Of a stretch of DNA of 33,624 nt, positions 24,519-33,188 are shown in pieces. The stretch spans positions 1 to 33,624 of the forward strand of contig JAPSLD010000008.1 of NCBI GenBank assembly GCA_031181105.1. Direction: 5' to 3'. Position numbers and translations under genes: made by a program. The notes beneath the pieces are model-generated. The model did not search any database. It was not told where the DNA came from and saw only the letters and a program-made list of their open reading frames with translations. The stretch's first letter is position 1. Each line of letters opens with the position of its first letter. This stretch comes from Isoptericola sp. GTDB lineage: Bacteria > Actinomycetota > Actinomycetes > Actinomycetales > Cellulomonadaceae.

Positions 24519-25591
24519 CCCCGTACCGGCTGCTGTTCGACGTCGTCCTCCGGCGCATGGACCCCGAGGACGCGCACGAGCGCGCCTTCCGGCTCATCGC
24601 GGCCGCAGGCCGCGTGCCGGTGCTGCGCGACGTCGTCCAGGGCGCCGTCGCCCCGTACCTCGGCCGCGCCGCCGGCCCGGGCAGCGTGCGCGCGTTCGGC
24701 CGCACGGTCCCCGCGCCGTTCGGGCTCGCCGGAGGGTTCGACAAGAACGCCCGCGCGATCCGCGGCCTGACGATGCTCGGCTTCGGCTTCGTCGAGGTCG
24801 GCACCGTGACACCGCTGCCGCAGCCCGGCAACGACCGGCCGCGCATGTGGCGCGAGCTCGACGTGCGGGGCGTGCGCAACCGCATGGGCTTCAACAACGA
24901 GGGCGCCGAGGCGGCCGCCGCACGCCTGCGCGAGCTGCGCTCGACGCCTGCCGGGCGCGCCGTCGTCGTCGGGGCGAACATCGGCAAGAACAAGACCACG
25001 CCGGCCGAGCGGGCCGCCGACGACTACGCGGCGTGCGCGCGGCTCCTCGCACCGTGGGCCGACTACCTGGTCGTCAACGTCTCGTCGCCCAACACGCCCG
25101 GCCTGCGCGACCTGCAGACCACGGCCGAGCTGCGCCCCGTCCTGACCGCGGCGCGGGCCGCGGCCGACGAGGCGACGTCGGACCTCGGGCTGCGCCAGAC
25201 GCCGCTGCTCGTCAAGATCGCACCCGACCTCGCGGACGATGACGTGGACGCCGTCGCGGACCTCGTCGCCGAGCTCGAGCTCGACGGCGTGGTCGCCGTC
25301 AACACGACCGTCGGCCACGACCGCGGGCCGGGCGGGCTCTCCGGCCCGCCGCTGCTCGAGCGCGGGCTCCAGGTCGTGCGACGGCTGCGGGAGCGGCTCG
25401 GGGAGGGGCCCGTGATCATCGGCGTCGGCGGCATCACGTCCGCCGACGACGTGCGCGCCTACGTGCGCGCGGGGGCCGACCTGACGCAGGGCTACACAGG
25501 GTTCGTCTTCGCGGGCCCGCTGTGGCCGTCGCGCATCAACCGGGCCCTGACGCGGTCCGCCGGCTCCGTCGCTGCCGGGAGGGTCGCGTGA
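24515..25591 (+). CDS. pyrD: Dihydroorotate dehydrogenase, class 2 (quinone-dependent)
   Basis: PyrD oxidises dihydroorotate to orotate in pyrimidine synthesis and passes electrons through FMN to membrane quinones. The 358-aa protein has the N-terminal amphipathic extension (about 1-40) that marks class 2, AGGFDKNA (72-79), RMGFNNEG (123-130), and [14 protein letters not shown] (188-201) with S191 as the catalytic base; class 1 enzymes have Cys here. IIGVGGI (301-307) is the phosphate-binding loop for FMN. It is the third gene of the operon, coupled by 4-nt overlaps at both ends. Other pyr genes are not in the window. Confidence 0.96.
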   Translation: MTPYRLLFDVVLRRMDPEDAHERAFRLIAAAGRVPVLRDVVQGAVAPYLGRAAGPGSVRAFGRTVPAPFGLAGGFDKNARAIRGLTMLGFGFVEVGTVTPLPQPGNDRPRMWRELDVRGVRNRMGFNNEGAEAAAARLRELRSTPAGRAVVVGANIGKNKTTPAERAADDYAACARLLAPWADYLVVNVSSPNTPGLRDLQTTAELRPVLTAARAAADEATSDLGLRQTPLLVKIAPDLADDDVDAVADLVAELELDGVVAVNTTVGHDRGPGGLSGPPLLERGLQVVRRLRERLGEGPVIIGVGGITSADDVRAYVRAGADLTQGYTGFVFAGPLWPSRINRALTRSAGSVAAGRVA

Positions 25592-25797
25592 TCCGCCCTC
25601 GCTGGGAGTGGGTGCTCGACGACGCCGTCGGCCGGCCGGTCGCCGACGTCGTGAGCCCCGTGTTCGCCACGCAGTACGACGCCGAGCAGTGGCTGGGCGA
25701 GCACTGGCGCGAGCTTGCCGCCGCTGGTGCGACGACCGCGCGCCTGCTGCACGACGGCACCCAGGCGACGCCGAGCGTGGAGCTGCGGACGCCCTGA
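25588..25797 (+). CDS. Small conserved protein after pyrD
   Basis: This 69-aa soluble protein starts with [17 protein letters not shown] and contains FATQYDAEQWLGEHWREL, a pattern of short strands and one helix. I recognise no function. The GTG start overlaps the pyrD stop by 4 nt (GTGA), and GGAGG lies 6 nt upstream, so it is a real translated gene rather than an extension of pyrD. It is the last gene of the operon and convergent with the MocR gene, 41 nt away, with no obvious hairpin between. Confidence 0.75.
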   Translation: MIRPRWEWVLDDAVGRPVADVVSPVFATQYDAEQWLGEHWRELAAAGATTARLLHDGTQATPSVELRTP

Positions 25798-25838
25798 GCC
25801 GCCCGGCCCGCCGCTCGCCCCACAGTTCGACCCGGCGC

Positions 25839-27347
25839 TCAGTCGGTGACGCGGCGCCACGCGCGCCCGAGACGGACGACGGCGTCCTCGAGCTCCGCGG
25901 GCGTGCGCGCGAAGGTGAGCCGGACGCGGTCGCGCGCCGCGCCGTCGGGCGTGAACACCGGCCCGGGTGCGACCAGCACGCCCTCGGCGACCGCCGCGGC
26001 CGCGAACGCCTGCGCGACGGGCCGCCCGAGCCCGACCCAGAGGCACAGCCCTCCGGCCGGCGACGGGACGTCCCACGCGGGGACCGCCGAGCGCGCGCCG
26101 TCGACGAGCAGGTCGCGACGCGCGCGCAGGTCGGCGAGCCGGCCCGGCAGGATTTCGTCGCGCCGCGACAGCAGCTCCACGACGGCGAGCTGCTCGAGCA
26201 CCGCCGTGGCGATGTCGACCGACTGCCGCGTGCGGGCGAGCCGCTGCACGACGTGCTCCGGCGCGCGGACCCACCCGACGCGCAGGCCGCCCCAGAACGA
26301 CTTCGAGGCGGACCCGACCGAGACGACGTGCGGCGAGGCGCCGTCGCCGGCGAACGGCGACCGGATGGCGGCGTCGTCGTCCAGCGCGAGGTCGGTCAGC
26401 GTCTCGTCGCCGACCACGGTGACGCCGTACCGGTCGGCGAGGTCGCGCACGGACGCCCGCTCGTCCGCCGTCAGCGAGCGGCCGGTCGGGTTGTGGAAGT
26501 CCGGGACCAGGTAGACGAGCCGCGGCCGCGTCCGCCGGACCGCGGACGCGAGGGTCTCGACGTCGCCCGCGGGGACCCCGACGACGCGGGCACCCGTGCG
26601 CCGCAGGGCGTCGGCAGCGTGCACGTACGTCGGGGACTCGACGACCGCGGTCTCGCCCGGGCCGACGAACGTCGCCGCCAGCAGCGCGATCGCCTGCTGG
26701 GCGCCGGTCGTCACGAGCACCTGGTCGGGTGCGGTCGGCACGCCCCGGGCCGTGTAGCGGTCGGCGACGGCGGCCCGCAGGGGAGCGATCCCGTGGTGGG
26801 CGTAGCCGCCCGTGCCGAGGTACGCGGGCAGCGCCTCGAGCGCCCGGGAGAAGGCGGCGTGCAGCGCCGGGGTCGCGGACGGCGTCGCCTGACCGAGGTC
26901 GAGCGGCGTCGCGAGGTCGCGCGGCGTGGCGAGGTCGCGCGGGCCGTCCGGGGCGCCGGCGTCGGCCGTCGGGGCGTCCCCGGCTGACGGCGCCGGCGTG
27001 CGCGCGCCCCGGCCGCTCGCGGAGCCGCGCGGCAGCACCGCCACGGTGCCCGAGCCCACCCGGCTGACCGCGAACCCGAGGTCGCGCAGCCGGGCGTACG
27101 CGGCCGCGGTCGTCGTCCGGGAGACGCCGAGCGCCGCGGCGAGGTCGCGCTCGCTCGGCAGCCGGGTCAGCGGGGCGAGCGTGCCGGAGAGCACGGCCGA
27201 GCGCAGCGCGTCGGCGAGCGCGAGGTATGCCGGGCCGCCGCCGCGCCACTCGCCCAGCAGGCGTGCCGTGGCGGTGGCCGAGAGGTGGCACACGGCGGGT
27301 GCGGCGAGGCCGGCGGGGCGTGCCGGGACCGGCGCGGTGAGGGTCAC
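25839..27347 (-). CDS. MocR-type regulator (GntR HTH plus PLP aminotransferase-like domain), YczR-like
   Basis: This 502-aa protein has an N-terminal GntR winged helix (about 38-105, with [18 protein letters not shown] at the HTH), a linker with a repeated RDLATP, and a C-terminal fold-type I aminotransferase domain (about 160-500). PLP contacts are visible: N286 in HNPTG, D314 in GDET and K349 in [14 protein letters not shown]. MocR proteins use PLP adducts of amino compounds as signals. The GTG at 27347 is supported by TTGAGT-N17-CACAGT ending 6 nt upstream. It is divergent from a YczE-like gene, the arrangement known for the YczR subgroup, with a dyad between them. Confidence 0.92.
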   Translation of the reverse strand: MTLTAPVPARPAGLAAPAVCHLSATATARLLGEWRGGGPAYLALADALRSAVLSGTLAPLTRLPSERDLAAALGVSRTTTAAAYARLRDLGFAVSRVGSGTVAVLPRGSASGRGARTPAPSAGDAPTADAGAPDGPRDLATPRDLATPLDLGQATPSATPALHAAFSRALEALPAYLGTGGYAHHGIAPLRAAVADRYTARGVPTAPDQVLVTTGAQQAIALLAATFVGPGETAVVESPTYVHAADALRRTGARVVGVPAGDVETLASAVRRTRPRLVYLVPDFHNPTGRSLTADERASVRDLADRYGVTVVGDETLTDLALDDDAAIRSPFAGDGASPHVVSVGSASKSFWGGLRVGWVRAPEHVVQRLARTRQSVDIATAVLEQLAVVELLSRRDEILPGRLADLRARRDLLVDGARSAVPAWDVPSPAGGLCLWVGLGRPVAQAFAAAAVAEGVLVAPGPVFTPDGAARDRVRLTFARTPAELEDAVVRLGRAWRRVTD

Positions 27348-27363
27348 GGGTCCACTGTGCGGC

Positions 27364-27390
27364 GATTGGCCATGGAACTCAAGACCAATC
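27364..27390. promoter_or_regulatory. Dyad between the MocR-type gene and the yczE-like gene, probable regulator site
   Basis: GATTGG (27364-27369) and CCAATC (27385-27390) form a perfect dyad with a 15-nt spacer; the arm centres are 21 bp apart, two helical turns. The -35 of the regulator gene (TTGAGT on the minus strand, 27382-27377) lies between the arms. The right arm ends 6 nt before the predicted -10 (CATGAT) of the yczE-like gene. Confidence 0.7.
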
Positions 27391-27409
27391 AGGGGGCATG
27401 ATCGGTCCC

Positions 27410-28078
27410 ATGAGTCAGACCCGTCGTGTCGTCCAGCTCCTGGTCGGCCTGCTCGCGTTCGCGTGGTCCATGGCGATGCTGCTGCACGCCGGCATGGGCG
27501 GCATGCCGTGGGACGTCCTGCACCAGGGCGTGGTGCGCACGACCGGGCTGCCGTTCGGCGCGGTCGTCGCGGCCACGTCGGTGCTCGTGCTGCTCGCCTG
27601 GATCCCGCTGCGGCAGCGTCCCGGCGCCGGGACGGTCGCCAACGTCGTGGTCATCGCCGCGGCGATCGGTCCGTCGATCACCGCCCTCGACGTGCTGCTG
27701 CCCGAGCCGGGCCTCGCGGCGCGCGTCGCGCTCGCGCTCGGCGGCATCGTGCTCAACGGCGTGGCGACGGCGGCCTACGTCGGCGTGCGGCTGGGCCCGG
27801 GGCCGCGCGACGGCCTGCTCACGGGTCTCGTCGCCCGCACGGGGTGGTCGGTACGGGTCGTCAAGACGGTCATCGAGCTCGCCGTCGTGCTCGCCGGCTG
27901 GGCGCTCGGCGGCACGCTGGGCTGGGCGACGATCGCCTTCGCGTTCGGCGTCGGCCCGGTGGTCCAGGCGTCGGTCCGCTGGCTCGCCCCGACCGGCCTG
28001 GGCGACGCCCGGACGAGGCCCTCCGAGGAGCCTGTCCGCGCGGGCGTTGCGACCGGGGAGCACAATCGGGAGGCATGA
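27410..28078 (+). CDS. YczE-like membrane protein
   Basis: This 222-aa protein has about five or six membrane helices and the motif [14 protein letters not shown] (about 26-39) after the first helix, as in YczE proteins of the YitT-related group. The biochemical function is unknown. The ATG at 27410 is preferred to 27398 because CATGAT ends 7 nt upstream, while the other ATG lies inside that element. It is divergent from the MocR-type gene, the usual YczR-YczE pair. Its stop overlaps the arginine deiminase start by 4 nt (ATGA), so the membrane protein and the enzyme are made together. Confidence 0.85.
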   Translation: MSQTRRVVQLLVGLLAFAWSMAMLLHAGMGGMPWDVLHQGVVRTTGLPFGAVVAATSVLVLLAWIPLRQRPGAGTVANVVVIAAAIGPSITALDVLLPEPGLAARVALALGGIVLNGVATAAYVGVRLGPGPRDGLLTGLVARTGWSVRVVKTVIELAVVLAGWALGGTLGWATIAFAFGVGPVVQASVRWLAPTGLGDARTRPSEEPVRAGVATGEHNREA

Positions 28079-29337
28079 CACGGCCGCACGCCCCGACCAC
28101 CCGTCCGTCGTCCGCCTACGGCGTCCACTCGGAGGTGGGCCGGCTCCGCAAGGTGCTGGTGTGCCGGCCCGGCCTGGCGCACCGCCGGCTGACCCCGTCC
28201 AGCTCGGCCGAGCTGCTCTTCGACGACGTGCTGTGGGTCGACCGCGCCATGGAGGACCACGCCCTGTTCGTCGAGCAGCTGCGCGCCCGCGACGTCGAGG
28301 TCGTCGAGCTGCACGAGCTCCTCGCCGGGACGATGGAGGTCCCCGGGGCGCGCGACTGGCTGCTCGACCGCAAGATCGTGCCCGAGACGGTCGGCACGGG
28401 CCTGGTCGAGGCGACGCGCGCCTACCTCGACGACCTGCCGCCGGCGACCCTCGCCGAGTATCTGGTCGGCGGCCTCGCCGTCCAGGACGTGCCCGAGCTG
28501 CCCCCCGGCTTCCGCGCGCTGGCGGCCTACTCGCCCGACGCGCGCGAGTACCTCATGGCGCCCCTGCCGAACACGCTGTTCACCCGCGACACGACCTGCT
28601 GGCTGTACGGCGGCCTGACGCTCAACCCGCTGTACTTCCCGGCGCGGCGCGACGAGACGCTGCTGATGAAGGCGGTCTACGAGTTCCACCCCGACTTCGT
28701 GGGCTCGACCGTCTGGTGGGGCGACCCGGAGCACGACCACGGGCGCGCGACGTTCGAGGGCGGCGACATCATGCCGGTCGGCGACGGCGTGGTGCTCATG
28801 GGGATGAGCGAGCGCACGTCGCGCCAGGCCATCACCCAGGTGGCCTCGGCGCTGTTCGCGCGGGGAGTCGCCGACCGCGTCGTCGTGGCGGGGATGCCGC
28901 GGCTGCGCGCGGCGATGCACCTCGACACCGTGATGACGTTCGTCGACGTCGACACGGTCACGGTCTACCCGCGCATCGTGGGCTCGATCCACGCGTTCAC
29001 GCTGCGCCCGGGGGAGGGCGACGGCGGGGTCGCCGTGACCGACGAGGGCGCCACGCCCTTCCTCGACGTCGTGGCGCGAGCGATGGGGCTCGACCGGCTG
29101 CAGGTCATCGAGACGGGCGGGGACGTCTACGAGTCCGAGCGCCAGCAGTGGGACAGCGGCAACAACGCGGTCGCCGTCGAGCCGGGTGTCGTGTTCACCT
29201 ACGACCGCAACACCACGACGAACGACCTGCTGCGCAAGGCCGGGATCGAGGTGCTCGAGATCGCCGGCGCGGAGCTGGGCCGGGGGCGCGGGGGAGGCCA
29301 CTGCCTGACGTGCCCGATCGTGCGCGACCCGGTGTGA
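28075..29337 (+). CDS. arcA: Arginine deiminase
   Basis: ArcA hydrolyses arginine to citrulline and ammonia in the cytoplasm. The 420-aa length is standard. The guanidine-binding and catalytic residues are visible: D172 in FTRDT, E228 in FEGGD, H282 and D284 in HLDTVMT, and the nucleophile C410 in [15 protein letters not shown] lies just upstream, and the ATG overlaps the yczE-like stop by 4 nt. No arcB, arcC or arcD is in the window, so the usual ATP-yielding pathway is not encoded here. The divergent MocR-type regulator probably controls the pair. Confidence 0.96.
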   Translation: MTRPHAPTTRPSSAYGVHSEVGRLRKVLVCRPGLAHRRLTPSSSAELLFDDVLWVDRAMEDHALFVEQLRARDVEVVELHELLAGTMEVPGARDWLLDRKIVPETVGTGLVEATRAYLDDLPPATLAEYLVGGLAVQDVPELPPGFRALAAYSPDAREYLMAPLPNTLFTRDTTCWLYGGLTLNPLYFPARRDETLLMKAVYEFHPDFVGSTVWWGDPEHDHGRATFEGGDIMPVGDGVVLMGMSERTSRQAITQVASALFARGVADRVVVAGMPRLRAAMHLDTVMTFVDVDTVTVYPRIVGSIHAFTLRPGEGDGGVAVTDEGATPFLDVVARAMGLDRLQVIETGGDVYESERQQWDSGNNAVAVEPGVVFTYDRNTTTNDLLRKAGIEVLEIAGAELGRGRGGGHCLTCPIVRDPV

Positions 29338-29378
29338 GCCGGTGTGAGCCTGCGCCCCGACGGCGCGGCCCCGGCCCT

Positions 29379-29418
29379 GCCCGCCGTCCTCTCGCACCCG
29401 GCGGGGAGGACGGCGGGC
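29379..29418. terminator. Bidirectional terminator between arcA and the aldo/keto reductase gene
   Basis: GCCCGCCGTCCTC (29379-29391) and GAGGACGGCGGGC (29406-29418) form a perfect 13-bp stem with a 14-nt loop between convergent genes. Confidence 0.75.
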
Positions 29419-29427
29419 CGAGGAGGA

Positions 29428-30441
29428 TCAGGCCGGGCGGGTCTTCGGGGCGTTCTCGGCCGTCTTGCCCGGGTCGCGCTCGACGACGTCGCCGAGGACG
29501 TCGTCGATCCTCGCCAGGAGCTCGGCCGGGATCTCGACGCCCGAGGCCTTGACGTTCTCGGCGACCTGCTCGGGCCGCGAGGCGCCGACGAGCGCGGCCG
29601 CGACGTTGTCGTTCTGGAGCACCCACGCGATCGCGAGCTGCGCCATGGACAGACCGAGCTCGTCCGCGACCGGACGCAGCCCCTGCACGCGCTCGAGCAC
29701 CTCGTCACGCATGAAGCGCTGGATCATGCGCGCGCCGCCCTTGTCGTCCGTGGCGCGGGAGCCGGCCGGGAGCGGCTGGCCGGGGACGTACTTGCCCGTG
29801 AGCACGCCCTGGGCGATGGGGGACCAGACGATCTGCGACAGGCCGTTCTGCCGCGAGGCCGGGACGACCTCCTCCTCGATCACGCGCCACAGCATCGAGT
29901 ACTGCGGCTGCGAGCTGATGAGCTGGAAGCCGAGGTCCTTCGCGAGCTTCGCGCCGTCGCGGATCTGGTCGGCGGTCCACTCGGACACGCCGATGTACAG
30001 GGCCTTGCCCTGGCGCACGACGTCGGCGAACGCCTGCATCGTCTCCTCGAGCGGCGTCTCGGTGTCGTACCGGTGGGCCTGGTACAGGTCGACGTAGTCC
30101 GTGCCGAGCCGCTGCAGCGACCCGTTGATCGACTCCATGATGTGCTTGCGCGACAGCCCGGTGTCGTTGGGGCCACCGGGGCCGGTCGGCCAGTAGACCT
30201 TGGTGAAGATCTCGAGCGACGCGCGGCGCTGACCCTTCAGGGCGTCGCCGAGGACCTGCTCGGCCTTCGTGTTCGCGTAGACGTCGGCGGTGTCGAACGA
30301 GGTGATGCCCGCGTCCAGGGCGGCGTGCACGCACTGCGTCGCGACGTCGTTCTCGACCTGCGACCCGTGGGTGAGCCAGTTGCCGTAGGTGATCTCGGAG
30401 ATCTTGAGACCGCTGTTGCCGAGGTACCGGTAGTTGACCAT
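29428..30441 (-). CDS. Aldo/keto reductase
   Basis: This 337-aa TIM-barrel, NADPH-dependent reductase carries the catalytic tetrad D50 and Y55 (FDTADVY), K81 (FTKVYW) and H123 (YQAHRYD). The overall pattern (RYLGNSGLKIS at the start, then GVSEWTADQI and VGASRPEQVAENV) matches the AKR branch related to YghZ and potassium-channel beta subunits. The physiological substrate is unknown. The ATG at 30441 follows TAGGGT by 6 nt, with no Shine-Dalgarno sequence. The gene is monocistronic, and its 3' end lies next to the arcA terminator. Confidence 0.93.
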   Translation of the reverse strand: MVNYRYLGNSGLKISEITYGNWLTHGSQVENDVATQCVHAALDAGITSFDTADVYANTKAEQVLGDALKGQRRASLEIFTKVYWPTGPGGPNDTGLSRKHIMESINGSLQRLGTDYVDLYQAHRYDTETPLEETMQAFADVVRQGKALYIGVSEWTADQIRDGAKLAKDLGFQLISSQPQYSMLWRVIEEEVVPASRQNGLSQIVWSPIAQGVLTGKYVPGQPLPAGSRATDDKGGARMIQRFMRDEVLERVQGLRPVADELGLSMAQLAIAWVLQNDNVAAALVGASRPEQVAENVKASGVEIPAELLARIDDVLGDVVERDPGKTAENAPKTRPA

Positions 30442-30447
30442 GCACTC

Positions 30448-30453
30448 ACCCTA
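30448..30453 (-). promoter_or_regulatory. Predicted -10 element of the aldo/keto reductase gene
   Basis: TAGGGT ends 6 nt before the ATG at 30441. Confidence 0.5.
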
Positions 30454-30502
30454 CGCGGACCCTCGGATCGATTCGACCGGAGGCCGCCGCGCGCGACCGG
30501 AC

Positions 30503-30534
30503 CCCGGCGACGGCGCGGTGCGCGCCGCTCCGGG
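30503..30534 (-). terminator. Terminator hairpin after the DUF3043 gene
   Basis: CGGCGCG (30511-30517) and CGCGCCG (30521-30527) pair around GTG. An outer CCCGG (30503-30507) can pair with CCGGG (30530-30534). Confidence 0.6.
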
Positions 30535-30537
30535 AGG

Positions 30538-31167
30538 TCAGGAAGGGTAGCTGCCGTGCTTCTTCGAGGTGGGCCGCGGCAGGCGCGAGCGGCGCAGCTG
30601 GAACGCGCGCATCACCGCGTACATCGCCGTGCCGCGGGGCACCTCGCCGAACTTGGCGGTCAGGCGCTTCTTGAGCCCGCGCCACATGATGATCGCGTCG
30701 GCGACGGTCAGCAGCACCACGAGGTAGAGCGCGAGCAGCACCAGCACCGCCAGCTCGGGCAGCTGGGTCGCGAACAGGTTGATGAGGATGAACACGAACG
30801 CGACCGGCAGGAAGAACTCGCCCAGGTTCCAGCGCGCGTCGACGTGGTCGCGCACGTAGCGCTTGACCGGGCCGCGGTCGCGGACCGGCATGTGCGTCTC
30901 GTCGCCGTTGAGCATCGCCTGGTACTCGCGGTTGCGCTGCTCGCGGAGCCTGGCCTTCGCCTGCTGGCGCGCGGCGCGGCGGTCGTCCGGCACGAGGGGG
31001 CGCTTGTTCGCGGCCTGCGCGACGCTGCGCTTCGGGGTGGGACGGCCCTTCCTGCCCGGCGTCCCGGCCTGCTCGATCTCGGCCGCGTCCCGCGCGGCGT
31101 CGGAGGAGCCGTCGGTCGCGGAGCCGGGGCGGGGGACCTCGGCGACGTCACGCTTGCGGGAGAACAC
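30538..31167 (-). CDS. DUF3043 membrane protein
   Basis: This 209-aa protein has a highly charged N-terminal half (Arg/Lys/Gln-rich, about 1-110, including RRAARQQAKARLREQRNREY), then two membrane helices (about 119-136 and 140-162) and a basic C-terminus. This is the layout of actinobacterial DUF3043 proteins, whose function is unknown. The GTG at 31167 is supported by TACCCT ending 7 nt upstream; the open frame continues far beyond it without protein-like composition. It is divergent from the M20 peptidase gene with only 63 nt between starts, and both promoters fit in that space. Confidence 0.88.
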   Translation of the reverse strand: MFSRKRDVAEVPRPGSATDGSSDAARDAAEIEQAGTPGRKGRPTPKRSVAQAANKRPLVPDDRRAARQQAKARLREQRNREYQAMLNGDETHMPVRDRGPVKRYVRDHVDARWNLGEFFLPVAFVFILINLFATQLPELAVLVLLALYLVVLLTVADAIIMWRGLKKRLTAKFGEVPRGTAMYAVMRAFQLRRSRLPRPTSKKHGSYPS

Positions 31168-31174
31168 GGCTCCT

Positions 31175-31180
31175 AGGGTA
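31175..31180 (-). promoter_or_regulatory. Predicted -10 element of the DUF3043 gene
   Basis: TACCCT ends 7 nt before the GTG at 31167. Confidence 0.5.
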
Positions 31181-31217
31181 GTCGAGCCGCGCACCCGCCC
31201 GGGACGGGCCTCGACGG

Positions 31218-31223
31218 TAGCGT
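31218..31223 (+). promoter_or_regulatory. Predicted -10 element of the M20 peptidase gene
   Basis: TAGCGT ends 7 nt before the GTG at 31231, and this decides between that start and the GTG at 31222, which overlaps the element. Confidence 0.5.
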
Positions 31224-31230
31224 GGGCGCC

Positions 31231-32613
31231 GTGACCGACCAGCTGCCGGACGTGGCCGCCCTGCGCGCCCGCGTCGACGAGATCTTCCCCGCCCTCCAGG
31301 CCGACCTCGCCTCGCTCGTGCGCATCCCGAGCGTCTCGGCGGCCGCGTTCGACCAGACGCACGTGGCCACGAGCGCCGACGCCGTCGCCGCGCTGCTGCG
31401 CGACGCCGGTCTGCCCGACGTGCGCGTCCTGCGCTCCGCCCGACCCGACGGCACCCCGGGAGCGCCCGCCGTCGTCGCGCGGCGCCCCGCGCCCGACGGC
31501 GCCCCGACCGTGCTGCTCTACGCGCACCACGACGTGCAGCCTCCGGGGGACGCCGCGACGTGGGAGACCGACCCGTTCGAGCCCGTGCAGGTCGGCGACC
31601 GCCTCTACGGTCGCGGTGCCGCCGACGACAAGGCCGGCGTGGTGGCGCACCTGGGCGCCCTGCGTGCGCTCGCGGCGCTCGGCGAGGAGCCGGCCGTCGG
31701 CGTGACCGTGTTCGTCGAGGGCGAGGAGGAGTCCGGGTCCCCGAGCTTCCGGCAGTTCCTCGCCGACCACCGCGATCTGCTCGCCGCCGACGTCATCGTC
31801 GTCGCCGACTCGACCAACTGGAAGGTCGGCGTGCCCGCGCTGACCACGTCGCTGCGCGGCCTGGTGGACGGCACGGTCGAGGTCGAGGTGCTCGAGCACG
31901 CCGTGCACTCGGGCATGTTCGGCGGTCCCGTCCTCGACGCCAACACCCTGCTCGCCCGGCTCGTCGCGACGCTGCACGACGACGCCGGCAACGTCGCGGT
32001 GGAGGGACTCGTGCACGGTGCCGAGCCCGAGGTCGACTACGCCGAGGCGGACTTCCGCACGGACTCCTCGCTGGTCGACGGCGTCGCGCTCGCGGGCGAG
32101 GGCACGATCTCCGGCCGCCTGTGGGCCAAGCCCGCTCTCAGCGTGATCGGCATCGACGCCACGAGCGTCGCCCACGCGTCCAACACCATCGCCCCGCGCG
32201 CCGCGGCCAAGCTGTCGCTGCGCATCGCGCCGGGCCAGGACCCGCAGGCGGCCGACACGGCGCTGCGCGCGCACCTCGAGGCGCACGCGCCGTTCGGCGC
32301 CCGCGTCACCTGGCGCGCCGGCGAGCACGGCAAGGCGTTCCTCGCCCCGCGCGACTCGGCGGCCATGCGGGCGGCGCGGTCCGCGTTCGCGGCGGCGTGG
32401 GGCACCGACCCGGTCGACATCGGCGTCGGCGGCTCGATCCCGTTCATCGCCGACCTGCTCGAGTTCTTCCCGGACGCGGCCGTGCTCGTCACGGGCGTCG
32501 AGGACCCCGACTCGCGCGCGCACGGGGCGAACGAGTCGGTGCACCTGGGCGAGCTGCGCCGGGTGGTGCTCGCGGAGGCGCTGCTGCTGCGCCAGGTCGC
32601 CGCGCTCGCCTGA
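31231..32613 (+). CDS. M20-family metallodipeptidase
   Basis: This 460-aa cytosolic dipeptidase of the M20 (CNDP/PepV-like) type has a two-zinc active site: H99 and D101 in YAHHDVQP, the bridging D132 in GRGAADDKAG, and E166-E167 in VEGEEESGS (general base and metal ligand). The last ligand is the histidine in AHGANESVHLGEL near the C-terminus. The lid or dimerisation domain is inserted at about residues 200-330. The exact peptide substrate is unknown. The GTG start at 31231 follows TAGCGT by 7 nt. It is convergent with the thioesterase gene, only 5 nt between the stops and with no hairpin. Confidence 0.93.
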   Translation: MTDQLPDVAALRARVDEIFPALQADLASLVRIPSVSAAAFDQTHVATSADAVAALLRDAGLPDVRVLRSARPDGTPGAPAVVARRPAPDGAPTVLLYAHHDVQPPGDAATWETDPFEPVQVGDRLYGRGAADDKAGVVAHLGALRALAALGEEPAVGVTVFVEGEEESGSPSFRQFLADHRDLLAADVIVVADSTNWKVGVPALTTSLRGLVDGTVEVEVLEHAVHSGMFGGPVLDANTLLARLVATLHDDAGNVAVEGLVHGAEPEVDYAEADFRTDSSLVDGVALAGEGTISGRLWAKPALSVIGIDATSVAHASNTIAPRAAAKLSLRIAPGQDPQAADTALRAHLEAHAPFGARVTWRAGEHGKAFLAPRDSAAMRAARSAFAAAWGTDPVDIGVGGSIPFIADLLEFFPDAAVLVTGVEDPDSRAHGANESVHLGELRRVVLAEALLLRQVAALA

Positions 32614-32618
32614 ACCGG

Positions 32619-33164
32619 TCAGGCGCTCTCGACGTCCCGGTGCGCGACGTCGAGGGCGCGCGCCCAGGCGGCGACCTCGTCCGGCAGCGGCGGGCTCTCG
32701 GGCGGGGCGCCGTCGGCCATGAGCCCGACGACGTCGGGCGCGGGCACCCGGGCCCCCTTCGGGCCGAGGAACCGCCCGGCGACGTAGCCCTCGGCGTAGA
32801 GCCGGTCGCGGCACGTGAAGACCTGCTCGAGGTACACGACGCGCTCGTCCCAGCCGAGCACGCGCGTCGTCAGCGTCACCTTGTCGCCGAGGCGCAGCGA
32901 GCGCTTGTACCGCATCGTCGAGGCGGCGACGACCGGGTACCAGCCCCGCGGGCGCAGGCGCCGGAAACCGTCGACGTCGGCGAGGTAGTTCGACCGCCCC
33001 ACGTCCATCATCTGCAGGTAGGCGCCGTTGTTGACGTGGAGGTAGAGGTCGAGGTCGCCGGGGTGCACCCGCAGCACGGTCACGGACGGGTCGAGCAGGC
33101 CCTGCCCGGGGACGGGCCTGCGGGGCCGCGTGCTCGCCCAGGCCAGCTGGATCATTCGCGTCAC
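32619..33164 (-). CDS. Hotdog-fold acyl-CoA thioesterase
   Basis: This 181-aa protein has one 4HBT-type hotdog domain. The LDLYLHVNNGAYLQMMDVGR segment (about 38-57) gives the catalytic Asp/His/Asn-Asn pattern and the central hotdog helix. VVAASTMRYKRSLRLGDKVTL and YLEQVFTCRDRLYAEGYVAGRFL are the following strands. It probably cleaves an acyl-CoA, with unknown chain specificity. The start is the GTG at 33164, with TAGCCT ending 6 nt upstream; an ATG lies three codons further in (33155). A 24-bp palindrome directly upstream suggests tight repression. Confidence 0.85.
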   Translation of the reverse strand: MTRMIQLAWASTRPRRPVPGQGLLDPSVTVLRVHPGDLDLYLHVNNGAYLQMMDVGRSNYLADVDGFRRLRPRGWYPVVAASTMRYKRSLRLGDKVTLTTRVLGWDERVVYLEQVFTCRDRLYAEGYVAGRFLGPKGARVPAPDVVGLMADGAPPESPPLPDEVAAWARALDVAHRDVESA

Positions 33165-33188
33165 GGGTGCAGGCTATAGCCCGCACCC
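33165..33188. promoter_or_regulatory. 24-bp near-perfect palindrome over the thioesterase promoter
   Basis: GGGTGC (33165-33170) and GCACCC (33183-33188) flank the self-complementary core GGCTATAGCC (33172-33181); 22 of 24 positions are symmetric. It abuts the GTG start at 33164 and contains the predicted -10 (TAGCCT on the minus strand, 33176-33171). Confidence 0.7.

Noticed and set aside
26900-26950. Short repeated GGCGAGGTCGCGCGG-like segment inside the MocR-type gene
   Set aside because: It encodes the duplicated RDLATP in the linker between the two domains; no independent function is needed.
26926-29337. 803-codon frame upstream of and including arcA
   Set aside because: Only the codons from 28075 match arginine deiminase. 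The upstream part overlaps the MocR-type and yczE-like genes in other frames.
30538-33186. 882-codon frame on the minus strand including DUF3043
   Set aside because: The part beyond 31167 is antisense to the M20 peptidase gene and has shadow composition.
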